From an uncultured bacterium (lineage in GTDB: Bacteria; Cyanobacteriota; Vampirovibrionia; Gastranaerophilales; Gastranaerophilaceae), in assembly GCA_950022695.1 (NCBI GenBank), contig CATLLN010000001.1, positions 388,539 to 452,538 on the forward strand: DNA of 64,000 nucleotides. Direction: 5' to 3'. Position numbers and translations under genes: made by a program. Below, piece after piece: positions 1 through 7,869 of this stretch (its first letter is position 1; each line of letters opens with the position of its first letter). Below the pieces are notes generated by a model. It was given only the letters and a program-made list of their open reading frames with translations, did not search any database and was not told where the DNA came from.

Positions 1-399
1 GCGGTGACAGCAGTGTGGAGCTCCAAAATTGAAACCCATACCCATATTAGAGTAGAAACCGCCTATCATAGGCATCGGCGGACACATAAATGAATATGAA
101 TTGAAAAACATCCAAGGGTTAGGTGTACAAGCACCCATTAATCCCATTGTACCGATTGCATTAGAAATCGGATTTCCATAGCCTGCGTACATATTTATCA
201 TATTACCGGTAGGATTACCGAATCTTTGCATTTCATATGCTACTTCATTTCTTGCAATACCATTTGCCAAGTTGCCAAATAGATTCATTGTTGCATATTG
301 TGGATTGACTCCGTCTGATTTTTGCTGCAAAAATGTTGTAGCAGAAGCAAGACCACAGTTAATGTTACTCAATATTCGCATATTGTCTGCAAAACTCAT
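1..399 (-). CDS. Met/Gly/Asn-rich small protein, C-terminus cut by window edge
   Basis: The minus-strand frame is open from an ATG at 399 to the window edge, giving 133 codons without a stop. A GAGG Shine-Dalgarno lies 7 nt upstream. The N-terminal half looks helical (starts MSFADNMRILSNINCGLASA). The second half is rich in Gly, Met, Asn, Pro and aromatic residues, such as MPMIGGFYSNMGMGFNFG, and a Cys-Cys-His follows near the edge. There is no signal peptide and I recognise no family. The composition resembles the glycine/methionine-rich N-terminal part of the 439-residue protein at 50810-52129, and both genes have the palindrome AAGTATATACTT upstream. The function is unknown. Confidence 0.7.
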   Translation of the reverse strand, partial: MSFADNMRILSNINCGLASATTFLQQKSDGVNPQYATMNLFGNLANGIARNEVAYEMQRFGNPTGNMINMYAGYGNPISNAIGTMGLMGACTPNPWMFFNSYSFMCPPMPMIGGFYSNMGMGFNFGAPHCCHR

Positions 400-483
400 A
401 ATAATCCTCAGTTAGTACTTATATATATAAAGTTTATTAATAGAAATTAATTGTCTTATTTTTATATATTGTAACGATATATT

Positions 484-495
484 AAGTATATACTT
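484..495 (-). promoter_or_regulatory. Palindrome AAGTATATACTT upstream of the 1-399 gene
   Basis: This perfect 12-bp palindrome lies in the 201-bp AT-rich gap between the divergent genes ending at 399 and starting at 601. It contains a -10-like TATACT. The same 12-mer occurs at 52167-52178, upstream of another Gly/Met-rich protein gene. It may be a promoter core or an operator; I cannot tell which. Confidence 0.35.
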
Positions 496-600
496 TTAAG
501 ATTAGTAAATCCGACAATAATTTTTTATACATTGTGGCGATTATTTTAGATAAGGGAGTTTGTACAATTCAAATATATAAGACTTAGTGGAGTAAATTTT

Positions 601-909
601 ATGTTTATTGGAAATAGTTGTAATGATTGCAATAGATACAATCGTTTGGAAATGAAAAATATTGATCAAAATCTTTTACCTTGGTTAGAAGATGTTATTG
701 AAGAAAATAACAGTAGAATCGAACGTAAAGAATGGAAAAGTAAATACAACAGTTATGTAGTGTATGATTACGAGCCGTTTTGTACAGAAGGATTTGAAAT
801 TAATCTTGTGATAACATCTCGTGAAGATTCTTATTTGAATTTTATTAAGTATTTATATGACGAAAAGATAAGTACGATAGAATATTTAAATAATTGTATA
901 ACCATATGA
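601..909 (+). CDS. Hypothetical acidic protein, 102 aa
   Basis: The ORF starts at an ATG preceded by GTGGAG at about 9 nt and ends just before a hairpin terminator. The protein has no signal peptide or membrane segment. The middle is charged (EDVIEENNSRIERKEWKSKY), and the first 13 residues hold two cysteines (SCNDCNR). The mix of Trp, Tyr and acidic residues suggests a small soluble globular protein. No family is recognised. It is transcribed alone, divergently from the gene at 1-399. Confidence 0.6.
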   Translation: MFIGNSCNDCNRYNRLEMKNIDQNLLPWLEDVIEENNSRIERKEWKSKYNSYVVYDYEPFCTEGFEINLVITSREDSYLNFIKYLYDEKISTIEYLNNCITI

Positions 910-918
910 TAGCAAACA

Positions 919-955
919 GAAAGGGAAGCCTTTGTGACTTCCCTTTCGCCGTTTT
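919..955. terminator. Bidirectional hairpin terminator
   Basis: A 10-bp perfect stem (919-928 with 938-947) with a 9-nt loop is followed by GCCGTTTT. It sits between two convergent genes and could serve both. Confidence 0.6.
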
Positions 956-979
956 AGTATATTTAAACTTGTACGTAAA

Positions 980-1252
980 TTATTCTTCAGGTTTTTGGAA
1001 ACATTCTTTACAGAAAATTTCTCTACCTGGAACAGGTTTAAATGGAACTTGAGTTTGTGCACCGCATTTTGAGCAAACTGCGTCATACATTTTTCTTTTT
1101 TTGCGATTGTTTTTTCTGCGTGCGAGCCTGCAATCCGGGCATCTTTTAGGTTTGTTTACAAGTCCTTTTTCTGCATAGAATTCTTGTTCGCCTGCTGTGA
1201 AGACAAATTCTTGTCCGCAATCTTCACATACTAATTTTTCATCTTCGTACAT
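980..1252 (-). CDS. Four-CxxC zinc-ribbon protein
   Basis: This 90-residue basic protein has four CxxC pairs, at Cys9/12, Cys38/41, Cys60/63 and Cys81/84, which should bind two zinc ions. A Lys/Arg-rich stretch (RRKNNRKKRK) lies between the two halves. The first half matches the probable zinc-ribbon family (zf-trcl), and the second matches the CxxC-x17-CxxC type (here x17 between Cys63 and Cys81). The start ATG has AGGAG 7 nt upstream. Such proteins are widespread and uncharacterised; the basic linker suggests nucleic-acid binding, which is inference. It follows the 464-residue gene on the same strand after 96 bp. Confidence 0.8.
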   Translation of the reverse strand: MYEDEKLVCEDCGQEFVFTAGEQEFYAEKGLVNKPKRCPDCRLARRKNNRKKRKMYDAVCSKCGAQTQVPFKPVPGREIFCKECFQKPEE

Positions 1253-1348
1253 TGTTTTTCTCCTGATTGTGTACTTTGGGTCTTTATAACCGTAAGGTTA
1301 TCATTTCATTGTACACTATTTTTAGATTTTTGCAAGTTTATTTTGAAA

Positions 1349-2743
1349 TTACTTTTTAAACCTGGATTGATGTTTTTGTACTTTGCGGTTTTCAACAGGG
1401 TTTTTGTTTTTATCTAAATAGGTTTCTTTATGTGTATTGTCAGCGTGTCCGGCTTTTTTTAATCTTTTCTTTTCTGCTTTTTTTTCACAAGATGTTGCTG
1501 CTCTTTCTTGTATTTTAGGAATTTTTGTTTCGAATTCTCTAAGATCTATTTTTATGATATTTGAGCGCAGGTCAAATTCTTGTTTAACAACTTGAATATA
1601 ATCACATAGCAAGGATGCATCTTCTAATCTTCCTACTTTTGTCCATCTTTCGGCAATTTCAATGAGTCTTTTAACATGATTTTGAATTTTTTCAGGAATA
1701 TTAAGTGATTCGTTTTCCAATATAAAATCGTCAATAAGAGTATCGGTTTTTAAGCCGTTCATATTTCTGGATGTTAAAATGGTGACTTTTAAATTATTTT
1801 TTAAAGGTTGATCGTTATCGTTTTCAAGCCATTCTTGAAATTCTTTTCTGAATCTTGTATGAGGGTAGATATGATCATCAGTTCCGATAGATGGTTCAAT
1901 AAGTCTTAAGCCGAGTTCTTGTGAATCCCTTTTGATGTAGATATTTTTATGTTTATTGTAGTCGTATCTTATTTTATATGGCTGAGAATATTTGACAATA
2001 AACGCATTGATATTATTAGATGAACTAGGGAGTTTTTCAGCTATTTTAAGAATTTGTTTTTTTGTTTTTTTATCTTTCAGTTCTATATTTCTTAAATCAT
2101 TTAAAAATTTTTTTCTGCCAAAACGTTTTTCCGGTTTAGGATTTGGTTCAAAAATTTTATCAAAAGCGTTTTGTATAACAGCGCGAACTTTTTGATAATC
2201 ATTTTTTGGTAGTTTTCTAATTGTGATATTTATTTTGTTTAAAATTTTACTTTGCTGAAGAATTAAAGATTGTTCAGCTTGAGGATATTTTAATCGGATT
2301 AATTCTTGCAAGGTTAAATCAGGATTCTTTTTAGACATAGTTTCAAGCATTGAAAATATTTCTTTTTCTACAGGAAACATATTATCCCGATATTTTTTTA
2401 ATGCTTTAATTGCAATAATACTTTTTTTATTTAAATCTCCATATTTTTTCAGTTCATCATAGTTCTCTCTTGGAATTAATATAATGTCTGAATATCCGTC
2501 TGTAATACCTTCTCTTAATAATTTTTTGAAAAATGTTTTTGTAAATTTCATCTCAAACTCATTGTTAATATTAACAATGCTGCCCAGAAACTGTACGTTT
2601 CTGTGCAGGGATGTATTTACTGATTTTTTCTCAAAATAATCTGCTGAAATTCCATTAAGCTGCGCAGTTTGGGTCTGATTACAACTATAAGGCTTATATG
2701 CCGTATACTGCGGTAAAATATTTTGAACACTAAAAATTTTCAT
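1349..2743 (-). CDS. Lineage-specific protein with HNH-like segment, 464 aa
   Basis: No family is recognised with certainty. The N-terminal 55 residues are polar and low in structure, and end in VQFLGS (V50-G54), a motif also found near the N-terminus of other unassigned proteins in this window. Residues about 55-250 are Lys-rich and helical. Around residues 288-338, TDDHIYPHTRF, NNLKVTILTSRNMNG and LKTD lie in the order seen in HNH nucleases (DHI-P, then N-x-L, then CN-x-x-K), but the usual cysteines and the second His are not evident. The C-terminal 60 residues are highly basic (KKAEKKRLKKAGHADN). A degenerate HNH fold is inference. An element shared with the 47752 gene lies 20 nt upstream of the ATG. 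Confidence 0.6.
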   Translation of the reverse strand: MKIFSVQNILPQYTAYKPYSCNQTQTAQLNGISADYFEKKSVNTSLHRNVQFLGSIVNINNEFEMKFTKTFFKKLLREGITDGYSDIILIPRENYDELKKYGDLNKKSIIAIKALKKYRDNMFPVEKEIFSMLETMSKKNPDLTLQELIRLKYPQAEQSLILQQSKILNKINITIRKLPKNDYQKVRAVIQNAFDKIFEPNPKPEKRFGRKKFLNDLRNIELKDKKTKKQILKIAEKLPSSSNNINAFIVKYSQPYKIRYDYNKHKNIYIKRDSQELGLRLIEPSIGTDDHIYPHTRFRKEFQEWLENDNDQPLKNNLKVTILTSRNMNGLKTDTLIDDFILENESLNIPEKIQNHVKRLIEIAERWTKVGRLEDASLLCDYIQVVKQEFDLRSNIIKIDLREFETKIPKIQERAATSCEKKAEKKRLKKAGHADNTHKETYLDKNKNPVENRKVQKHQSRFKK

Positions 2744-2762
2744 AAAATAATAATGTTCAAAG

Positions 2763-2779
2763 AAAATATTTTTTGCTAA
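2763..2779 (-). promoter_or_regulatory. TAGCAAAAAATA-type upstream element
   Basis: On the coding strand this reads TTAGCAAAAAATATTTT. The identical 17-mer occurs upstream of the 264-residue gene at 47804-47820, and the TAGCAAAAAATA core recurs at 7749-7760 upstream of the GNAT gene. It may be an operator or an UP-like promoter element; its role is unknown. Confidence 0.35.
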
Positions 2780-2797
2780 GACTTAACAAATATTTAC

Positions 2798-3415
2798 CTA
2801 ATATACAGGCGGCGGCTGAATGTATAACGGTTTAAGTTCTTGCCATTTTGCAGATGAGGTTTGAAGTTTTTCAAAGGTAAGCTTTGCAAGTATTTCTCCT
2901 AAATTGTACTCACTTTGTTGATAAGATACTCCACCTAGTACAGGTTGAAGTTTATCGTCAGTAATAAGATAATAATCATCTTGTTCAAGAAGTTTTTTTA
3001 CTTCATCTATTTGTACAGCACCTTTGATTTCTTCATCTATATAAAGATATGCGCTGTTTTTTCTTGCATCAAGTGCAACAACGGTTGGTTTATCTGTTGG
3101 ATTAATTTTAGACAAGATTTCAAGTGATGAGATTCCGCAAGCTTTTATATCAAGTTGTTGTGCCATCATTCTTGCAACGGTTGTGCAGGCTCTGATACCT
3201 GTGAAACTTCCCGGACCGATATTTGTGCCGATGGCATCTAAATCTTGCGGAGTTAATTTATTTTCTTTTAGAATTTCTTTTATTGTTGAAATTAAAAACG
3301 CTGAATGATATTTGTTGTCGCGGTTTGTTACGATTCTTGAACTAAGAATCGTATCATCTTGTGCTAAAGCTACATACATTTTATCTAAGCAGGTATCAAA
3401 TACTAATATTTTCAC
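2798..3415 (-). CDS. tsaB: tRNA t6A biosynthesis protein TsaB
   Basis: TsaB is the inactive ASKHA-fold partner of TsaD in the complex that adds threonylcarbamoyl to A37 of ANN-decoding tRNAs. At 205 residues it has the normal short bacterial length. It opens with KILVFDTC and carries the diagnostic GPGSFTGIR at 67-75. The start is GTG at 3415, whose first base is the last base of the tsaE TAG stop, so the two genes are translationally coupled. TsaB and TsaE act in the same pathway. TcdA, which cyclises t6A, lies at 10003. TsaC and TsaD are not in this window. Confidence 0.95.
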   Translation of the reverse strand: MKILVFDTCLDKMYVALAQDDTILSSRIVTNRDNKYHSAFLISTIKEILKENKLTPQDLDAIGTNIGPGSFTGIRACTTVARMMAQQLDIKACGISSLEILSKINPTDKPTVVALDARKNSAYLYIDEEIKGAVQIDEVKKLLEQDDYYLITDDKLQPVLGGVSYQQSEYNLGEILAKLTFEKLQTSSAKWQELKPLYIQPPPVY

Positions 3416-3882
3416 TATTCTAATCCTTTTACAATTTCAATACAATCTTTTCCGAATCCTTCAAATGAATATTTCCGATAATCATTATCTTCATAAGTTA
3501 CATTAATTTTTATATGATTAAATGGAATTTCATTTTGTGAAAATTCAGCCCATTCAACAAATGTAATTTGTTTACCTTCAGAGTATTCACGAAGTTCGTC
3601 GGTTATTGTTTTTACACCTTCATTTTCTAATCTATACAGGTCAAAATGGTATACCGGAATTTTTGCGCTGTGGTATTCGTTTAGAATAACAAAACTCGGA
3701 CTGGTTACTTTTTCCGTAATACCGATAGCTTGAGCGACAAGTTTTACAAATGCGGTTTTACCTGCGCCTATTTCGCCGTAAAGGTTTATAAAACACCCGT
3801 TATCTTCGATTAGTTTTGCAAATTTATATGCTAAATTTTTTGTATCTTCAAGATTTTTACAAATTTTTTCATACTTATTCAT
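3415..3882 (-). CDS. tsaE: tRNA t6A biosynthesis ATPase TsaE
   Basis: TsaE is the small P-loop ATPase that cycles the TsaBD complex in t6A formation. At 155 residues it matches the family. Walker A is GEIGAGKT at 36-43, the switch-like VTSPSFVILNEY follows at 59-70, and HFDLYRL and FVEWAEF follow further on. The ATG at 3882 lies inside the last codons of the upstream diguanylate cyclase gene (8-bp overlap), and the stop overlaps tsaB by one base. This gives a tight cluster of yebC, diguanylate cyclase, tsaE and tsaB. Confidence 0.95.
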   Translation of the reverse strand: MNKYEKICKNLEDTKNLAYKFAKLIEDNGCFINLYGEIGAGKTAFVKLVAQAIGITEKVTSPSFVILNEYHSAKIPVYHFDLYRLENEGVKTITDELREYSEGKQITFVEWAEFSQNEIPFNHIKINVTYEDNDYRKYSFEGFGKDCIEIVKGLE

Positions 3883-5125
3883 GTTGAACTACTACCTTGT
3901 TTCTTCCTGTATTTTTAGCCTGATAGAGTGCTATGTCTGCTTTTTTTAATAAATCATCGTCATTATCAGATTCTTTCATCTCATAAATCCCAAGACTTAA
4001 AGTTACTTTTATTTCTTTTATACCACAATCAGGGTTAACTTTGGAGATATCAATAACTTTTTCTTCAATTGTTTTTCTAAGTCGTTCCGCAACCATTTTT
4101 GCTTCTTCAATTTTTGTAAATGGTAGAAGTATGGAAAACTCTTCACCGCCGTATCTTCCTGCGATGTCGTATTCTCGCAGTTGTCCTCTTATAATTTTTG
4201 CAATAGTTTTTAAGACTAAATCGCCTGTGGCATGACCGTATGTATCATTTACTCCTTTGAAAAAGTCAATGTCAGTCATAATGCCGCAAAGGGGAGCTTT
4301 TTGCCGTTTTGCGTTTGATATTTCCTGTTTTAAACGTTCTTCCAGTTGTCTTCTGTTATAAAATCCTGTTAATGCATCTAGTGTAGCATGTTTTAGTATT
4401 TCAGCATATACATTTGCCCGGTTTATTGTGGTTGCAATTTGTCCTGCCAGTTGTGTTAAATAGTCTTCATCTTTTGATGTGATTTTGTCTGCAGTACTTT
4501 TAGCAACAAGTATTCCGACTTCTTTTCCTTCGCTTTTGAGTGTTAAAGCAAGTGTTTTTTTATCTTCTGTGAATATTTTTGAGTCAACGTTATTGATTAT
4601 TTCCAGAATTTTTGTGTCTTTACATGCTGCAGGCCAAGCAAGTTGTGTCTGTAAATCAGTTTCGTTGTTGAGAAAAATATATAATAAATAATCTTCAAAA
4701 AATTTATCAATCATTTCACCGATAAGAGGAATAATGTAATTAAGCTCGTATTGTGTTTCGATGATTTTTGCGATATTTTTCATTGTTTCGTGAAAACTTA
4801 TATTTTTTTGCATTTTTTCACTTAGAATAATATTTTGAACTTTTAGTGAAATAAAAGGAGCTGCAATTTTTATAAACTTTTTTAATTCATTGTTTCCTCC
4901 GCTAAAGCAAAGATAGCCTATACTTTTGCGGTGTTTAAATATCGGGTATTTAATCCCATCGGATTCAATAATTGGTGATTCCAAATATGTTTTATTATTA
5001 ATATCAATGAAAAACTTTTCAACATCGAAGTTTTTTTCAAAAAAAGTTCCTAACGAATTCAACAGTGATTTTTCGCTGTAGCTTTCATTAAGAACTTTTG
5101 AAAGTTTTTCAAGTTTATCTATCAA
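3875..5125 (-). CDS. GAF-GGDEF diguanylate cyclase
   Basis: This 416-residue cytoplasmic protein should make cyclic di-GMP from two GTP. The C-terminal GGDEF domain has an intact active-site loop, GGEEF at 326-330. The allosteric product-inhibition site RxxD is present as REYD at 317-320, exactly five residues before the loop. The region from about 110 to 240 looks like a GAF sensor domain, and the first 100 residues may form another sensor or dimerisation segment. No membrane segment is seen. The start is TTG at 5125 with GAGG 7 nt upstream; the next Met is far into the protein. It starts 2 bp after the yebC stop and overlaps tsaE. Confidence 0.88.
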   Translation of the reverse strand: MIDKLEKLSKVLNESYSEKSLLNSLGTFFEKNFDVEKFFIDINNKTYLESPIIESDGIKYPIFKHRKSIGYLCFSGGNNELKKFIKIAAPFISLKVQNIILSEKMQKNISFHETMKNIAKIIETQYELNYIIPLIGEMIDKFFEDYLLYIFLNNETDLQTQLAWPAACKDTKILEIINNVDSKIFTEDKKTLALTLKSEGKEVGILVAKSTADKITSKDEDYLTQLAGQIATTINRANVYAEILKHATLDALTGFYNRRQLEERLKQEISNAKRQKAPLCGIMTDIDFFKGVNDTYGHATGDLVLKTIAKIIRGQLREYDIAGRYGGEEFSILLPFTKIEEAKMVAERLRKTIEEKVIDISKVNPDCGIKEIKVTLSLGIYEMKESDNDDDLLKKADIALYQAKNTGRNKVVVQHE

Positions 5126-5127
5126 GT

Positions 5128-5877
5128 TTAAACCTCAAGTTGTTGTAGAATTTCATCCGGAATATCAAAATTTGCATAAACATTTTGAACATCATCAAGT
5201 TCTTCAAGTCTGTCAATTAATCTCATAATAGATGTTGCGACTTTTATGTCTGTGACTTCAATATTGTTTTGCGGGATTCTTGTAAATTCAGCGGTTGAGC
5301 TTTTGAACCCTTCAGCTTCAAGTCCTTCTACGACAGCTTGGAAATTTTCAACAGATGTTATGACTCTATAGCATTCTTCATCATCTTGTACGTCTTCAGC
5401 ATCAAGTGTAATAGCAGCTTCAAATAATTTATCAAAATCTACTGATTTATCAAATTCTATGCTTCCTTTTTTATCAAACATCCAACTAACGCAGTTTGTT
5501 TCGCCAAGGTTTCCGTTGAACTTTGTAAATATGCTTCTAACATCGCCTGCTGTTCTGTTGCGGTTATCAGTCATAGCTTCTAAAACAACAGCAACTCCGC
5601 CGGCTGCGTATCCTTCATATGTTAATTCTTCATAATTGTCAGAACCGCTTGCACCTGCACCTTTATCAATAGCTCTTTTAATGTTATCGTTTGGAAGTCC
5701 TGCAGCTTTTGCTTTTTCAATAGCTGTTCTTAAACGGAAATTTCCTGCAGGGTCAGCTCCGCCAAGTCTTGCGGCTACGATTAATTCTCTTGAATATTTT
5801 TGAAATACTGCTGCACGTTGAGAATCTGTTTTTGCTTTTTTGTGTTTAATTGTTGACCACTTTGAATGTCCTGACAT
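5128..5877 (-). CDS. yebC: YebC/PmpR family protein
   Basis: The 249-residue protein begins with the family signature GHSKWSTIKHKKAKTD and continues with RELIVAARLGGADPAGN and GLPNDNIKRAID, typical of YebC/TACO1. Members have been described both as DNA-binding regulators and as factors that help ribosomes translate difficult, often proline-rich, sequences. The three-domain length is normal. It is the first gene of the cluster running into the diguanylate cyclase, tsaE and tsaB. Confidence 0.93.
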   Translation of the reverse strand: MSGHSKWSTIKHKKAKTDSQRAAVFQKYSRELIVAARLGGADPAGNFRLRTAIEKAKAAGLPNDNIKRAIDKGAGASGSDNYEELTYEGYAAGGVAVVLEAMTDNRNRTAGDVRSIFTKFNGNLGETNCVSWMFDKKGSIEFDKSVDFDKLFEAAITLDAEDVQDDEECYRVITSVENFQAVVEGLEAEGFKSSTAEFTRIPQNNIEVTDIKVATSIMRLIDRLEELDDVQNVYANFDIPDEILQQLEV

Positions 5878-5945
5878 TTTTACCTCTTTATCTTTTGTAA
5901 TCCCTATGTTTTGATGTTACCAAAAAGTGAGTATATTTTCAAGTA

Positions 5946-5978
5946 AAAAAGACCGCTTTTTAAAAGCGGTCTTTGTGT
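5946..5978 (-). terminator. Intrinsic terminator after the SLH-domain gene
   Basis: A GC-rich hairpin with 13-bp arms (AAAGACCGCTTTT and its complement) is flanked by A/T runs on both sides. It lies directly downstream of the minus-strand gene that ends at 6008 and upstream of yebC. Confidence 0.75.
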
Positions 5979-6007
5979 CGGAGTGAAATCCTCAGAATGA
6001 TGTATGA

Positions 6008-7156
6008 TTATTTTTCGAAAATCCAGCCGTTTGTAAGATCAACTTTTACCGGTTGTAAAAGTTTCATGTCAGCTGTACCTTCTGCAGGAATTTCAAGTTT
6101 TTCACCTTTAAATGCCCATCTTACAAATTTCATCCACCAGTTTCTGTCTTTGCGGATTTCGCCAATAGCGTTAAATGCTGCTGTTTGGTCATTATCTGTT
6201 GTAATTAGTGCATTTTTAAGAACTAAAACTCCGTTTCTTACAAAGTATTTGCCCGGTCTAACGTCAAGTAATTGACCTTTTAGGGCTGCGCCTTGTCTGA
6301 TTAAGATATATTTGTCTTTTGTAACGTAATTTTGAGGAACTCTTGCTGTATACACTGCGCCGCCTTCTGAAGTTTGAGTGCTGATGTATGAATTTAGAGT
6401 TATAGGAACGATTGTTCCTGCCGGAATTGTACCGATGCTTCCTTGAACTGTAGCGTCTTCAATAACAAAACCATCTCCTGTTTTCTTTTTCATTGCTTCG
6501 GCTAATTTTGCGTTCGGATTAAGTTTTGCCTGTTCCATCATTTTGAATAATATGGCTGCAACTTCTGCTCTTGTCGCAGGACGATTAGCTTCCAATGCAG
6601 CTTTTTGAGCAGTTGGAGCTACCACAATCATTCCTAAAATTTCAGCTTTACCTGCAGGGATTAAGAACCATTCAGGTATTGTGTTTGCATCAATGTACAT
6701 TCTTTCAAGAACTTCTTTAGCTTTTTCTGTACTTATTGTTTCTGTAGTTAAAGCGTTAACCGCAACAGACATTGATTCTGCTCTTGATACAGAATCTTCG
6801 GGTCTGAATAATTCCCCTTCTTTTCCTGCTGAAATAAGGTCAAAGTAAACCGCTTTTTGAATATCTTCATAAGCCCAGTAATTTCCATCAATATCAGAGA
6901 AATTTATCGGCTGAGCAACTTTTGTATGCTGTTGTCCAAGTGCTCTTATTGCCATTGCTGCAAATTCAGCTCTTGTTACATCTGCATCCGGCTTAAATGT
7001 TCCATCAGGATAACCTACAATAACCCCTTGCTCTGATAATAATTTTATTTGCGGTGCTGCCCAATATGTATCGCTTACATCGGGAAACGCAAATGCCGGA
7101 GCTGTTCCTATTACGGCTATAGCCACAGCCATAAGTGCTTTTAATAAATTTTTCAT
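6008..7156 (-). CDS. Exported SLH-domain protein
   Basis: I place the start at 7156 rather than at the upstream in-frame ATG because AGGAGG lies 6 nt before it and the protein then opens with a clean signal peptide (MKNLLKALMAVAIAVIGTAP, probably cut after AFA23). Three SLH-type repeats follow: FPDVSDTYWAAPQI with GYPDGTFKPDADVTRAEFAA (about 24-73), FSDIDGNYWAYEDI with LFRPEDSVSRAE (about 84-135), and a weaker copy ending RPATRAEVAAILF (about 150-205). SLH domains usually anchor proteins to the cell wall. Residues 220-382 form a beta-rich domain containing GAALKGQLLDVRPGK, which resembles the secreted protein at 56062. It is monocistronic. Confidence 0.88.
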   Translation of the reverse strand: MKNLLKALMAVAIAVIGTAPAFAFPDVSDTYWAAPQIKLLSEQGVIVGYPDGTFKPDADVTRAEFAAMAIRALGQQHTKVAQPINFSDIDGNYWAYEDIQKAVYFDLISAGKEGELFRPEDSVSRAESMSVAVNALTTETISTEKAKEVLERMYIDANTIPEWFLIPAGKAEILGMIVVAPTAQKAALEANRPATRAEVAAILFKMMEQAKLNPNAKLAEAMKKKTGDGFVIEDATVQGSIGTIPAGTIVPITLNSYISTQTSEGGAVYTARVPQNYVTKDKYILIRQGAALKGQLLDVRPGKYFVRNGVLVLKNALITTDNDQTAAFNAIGEIRKDRNWWMKFVRWAFKGEKLEIPAEGTADMKLLQPVKVDLTNGWIFEK

Positions 7157-7271
7157 ACGCCCTCCTTTTATATACACTTTTTAAATTTATCACACTCAAA
7201 CACTTTTGACTTTTATTTGTTAATTTCTGTAACGTTAAACCGGCAAAATATTTAACTCCAATAACTTTAAT

Positions 7272-7691
7272 TTAAAGTGTTTTTATAAACCATTCTGGAA
7301 AATATTTCCCGGCAGGCGGATAATTTGCATTCAATAATTCAACATTTTTAGAGGCTGTAGGAAGTTTTTTAAAACCGTATGAAGTGTAAGTCAAGTGAGC
7401 ATTTTGGCCATTTGGGCTAATAGCTTTTCCTTTTGCTACAACTTTATTGAAGAATCCTTGAACAGAATCTGTGATTTTGTGAAGCATATACAACCCTAAA
7501 TTACTGTTTCTGTAATTATAATCAAGATAAATATCTTCAATGATCCCGATGTTTCCGCGTGCTTTATCAAGTTTTGACATCGCAGCATATCCTATAACTT
7601 TTTCATTTTCGTTTACGGCAACAAGTAATGATGAATTCCCGTCAGGCTTTGAGAGCATATTTATCAGATATTCTTTAATATCTTTAAGCAA
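7272..7691 (-). CDS. GNAT-like acetyltransferase, possibly N-terminally short
   Basis: The central part fits the GNAT acetyl-CoA-binding core: a strand with VIGYAAMSKL, then IEDIYLDYNYRNSNLGLYML, where RNSNLG stands at the motif A pyrophosphate loop but lacks the usual Q/R-x-x-G-x-G/A spacing. The start is TTG at 7691, with no ATG upstream in frame and no good Shine-Dalgarno. At 139 residues it is shorter than most GNAT proteins. The open frame continues about 22 codons upstream before a stop, so the N-terminus could be truncated or a non-standard start used. The acceptor is unknown. Confidence 0.6.
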   Translation of the reverse strand: MLKDIKEYLINMLSKPDGNSSLLVAVNENEKVIGYAAMSKLDKARGNIGIIEDIYLDYNYRNSNLGLYMLHKITDSVQGFFNKVVAKGKAISPNGQNAHLTYTSYGFKKLPTASKNVELLNANYPPAGKYFPEWFIKTL

Positions 7692-7748
7692 ATGTATTTT
7701 GAGTTTGGATAGATTGTATTTGCATATTGGTATAAAATCAGGTAAATT

Positions 7749-7760
7749 TATTTTTTGCTA
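7749..7760 (-). promoter_or_regulatory. TAGCAAAAAATA element upstream of the GNAT gene
   Basis: The 12-mer TAGCAAAAAATA lies 57 nt before the TTG start at 7691. It is identical to the core of the elements at 2763-2779 and 47804-47820. Confidence 0.3.
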
Positions 7761-7869
7761 TTTTTTTAGTAATTATTTTTTTTGCTCTGTTGACTAATGA
7801 TTTTTATCGTTCAGCTTTCTACAATAAAATGCCAACGAAATAATAAATTATACAATAATGAGGAATAAT

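Noticed and set aside
886-1086. Minus-strand frame overlapping the zinc-ribbon gene
   Set aside because: It is a shifted frame of the 980-1252 gene and crosses the terminator hairpin.
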